A DNA stretch of 64,000 nucleotides from Desulfovibrio sp. X2 (GTDB lineage Bacteria > Desulfobacterota > Desulfovibrionia > Desulfovibrionales > Desulfovibrionaceae), in NCBI RefSeq assembly GCF_000422205.1, contig NZ_ATHV01000064.1, positions 124,001 to 188,000 of the forward strand, in the 5' to 3' direction. Below, in pieces: positions 63,325 to 64,000 of the stretch (within the stretch, counting starts at the first letter, position 1; every line of letters begins with the position of its first letter). The notes under the pieces are model-generated. The model saw nothing but the letters and a program-made list of their open reading frames with translations, was not told the origin of the DNA and made no database searches. Both the position numbers and the translations under genes were made by a program.

Positions 63325-64000
63325 TCAGGACTCGGCCTTGTTGCCGCCTCCGCCCTTGCGTCCGCCGCGGCGCCGGGGACGCCGTCCGCGTCCGCCGCGG
63401 CCCTGACCCGGCCTGCGCTCGCCCTGCTGCTCGCCGGGCTTGTCTCCGCCCTGCCTGTCGCCCTGACGGTCGGCCTGACGGTCGGGCTGACGGTCGGCCG
63501 AATGCTCGGACTGGCCCTCGCCCTGTCCCTCGGACTGGCGGTCGCCCTGGCGGCCTCCCTGACGGTCGGGCCCCCTGCGTCCCGAATCCTCCCGCGGCTG
63601 GCGGGGAGGACGGGGCTCGCGCCCTTCGCCGCCCGCAGGCTGCGCCTCGGCGCCCCCCTCGGTCCCGGCGCCCGCTCCGGACTCGGTTCTGGGCTCGGCC
63701 TTGGGTTCGGAGGAGGCGGCGGGCGCCCCGCTCCCCTGCCCGGGGGATTCGCCGCCCGGCTCGCTCCGGCTGCTGATCTCGATCCACTCGTCGAGCGTCA
63801 TCTCGCGCTCCTCTCCCTCCTCCGTGAGCACGGCCAGCGTCTCGCGGAAGAAGTTGGAGCGCAGGACCTTGACCATGCCGATGGAGGTGCGGAAGCGGCG
63901 GCCGATGCGCGGACAGCGGCGCTGGAACTCCTCGTAGTTGTGCTGTTCGTAGCCCAGACAGCACAGCAGGCGGCCGCAGATGCCGGAAATCTTGGTCGGG
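63325..64000 (-). CDS. ricT: PSP1-domain protein (RicT-like), C-terminal part
   Basis: The frame is open to the right edge and reads PTKISGICGRLLCCLGYEQ, the conserved core of PSP1/RicT proteins, followed by CPRIGRR. The N-terminus is missing. The last ~110 residues are a low-complexity tail of repeated DRQ/GRQ units and an Arg-Gly-rich end, probably disordered and RNA-binding. In Bacillus RicT acts with RicA/RicF on RNA processing; here the role is inferred. It lies upstream of metG in the same direction. Confidence 0.85.
   Translation of the reverse strand, partial: PTKISGICGRLLCCLGYEQHNYEEFQRRCPRIGRRFRTSIGMVKVLRSNFFRETLAVLTEEGEEREMTLDEWIEISSRSEPGGESPGQGSGAPAASSEPKAEPRTESGAGAGTEGGAEAQPAGGEGREPRPPRQPREDSGRRGPDRQGGRQGDRQSEGQGEGQSEHSADRQPDRQADRQGDRQGGDKPGEQQGERRPGQGRGGRGRRPRRRGGRKGGGGNKAES

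Noticed and set aside
63460-63560. Short repeats (CTGACGGTCGG-like units) as a CRISPR or tandem regulatory array
   Set aside because: They are in frame with the PSP1 gene and encode its DRQ-rich tail; there are no spacers of constant length.

Overview
The window is GC-rich, densely coded bacterial chromosome. The most likely source is a sulfate-reducing Desulfovibrionales (Desulfovibrio-type) bacterium. The clues are the duplicated Desulfovibrio-type outer-membrane porins, the many two-component proteins with HDOD, HD-GYP and sigma54-activator domains, the rhodanese, MauE and ferritin-like sulfur/redox genes, and a TauE/SafE sulfite-exporter-type permease. This assignment rests on gene families and composition; no 16S rRNA gene is present. 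No prophage, insertion sequence, CRISPR array or integron is visible.

Layout. 1-8550: a partial PHP-like protein, a metallo-beta-lactamase-fold lactonase, a receiver/GAF/HD-GYP protein diverging from an HDOD-kinase-receiver hybrid, and a ParA/MinD ATPase with a receiver-like tail. 8600-14571: tRNA-Arg, a methyltransferase, ubiX, a UPF0173 hydrolase, a secreted FG-GAP protein and uvrC. 14830-17874: two tandem, nearly identical porins; the first has an in-frame TGA where the second has TGG. 18071-30288: housekeeping genes in one direction (hisD, purC, fabI, a sugar aminotransferase, a 29-residue membrane peptide, rpsF-rpsR-rplI-dnaB, a phenylacetate-CoA ligase, a DUF456 protein, thrC, tlyA, a drug/metabolite transporter). 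30300-37477: rhodanese and ferritin-like genes, the biotin set bioB-bioY-bioM-bioN, a SagB-type oxidoreductase and a methyltransferase. 37620-44789: a DUF4139 protein, a small membrane protein, a His-rich protein (39 His in 91 residues) facing the SRP RNA gene, purU, tRNA-Ser, a ChaN lipoprotein and an M1-like peptidase.

45059-54954 is the most distinctive region. Nine genes read leftward with short gaps or overlaps: a TauE/SafE permease, a small membrane protein, a PAS-AAA+ protein that looks like a broken sigma54 activator, a NifX/NifB-like protein, a membrane histidine kinase, a receiver, a kinase-like protein without clear catalytic motifs, a second receiver, and a receiver-kinase hybrid. 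An intact stand-alone sigma54 activator diverges from this set and is followed by another receiver; a receiver with Glu at the phosphoacceptor position converges on that one. The divergent intergenic region holds a good -24/-12 promoter for the permease operon. Two GCGGCAA-N4-TTGCCGC-type palindromes sit about 87 and 108 bp upstream of its predicted start. A sigma70-like promoter for the activator has its -35 box inside one palindrome, and a third palindrome lies inside the activator's coding sequence. This reads as a self-regulated, sigma54-controlled sulfur-anion export and signalling locus.

55364-64000: tRNA-Lys, dsbD, an M24 peptidase, a CoA-binding protein, a cysteine-cluster protein, a J-domain protein, a membrane hydrolase, metG and the C-terminal part of a PSP1 (RicT-like) protein that runs off the right edge.
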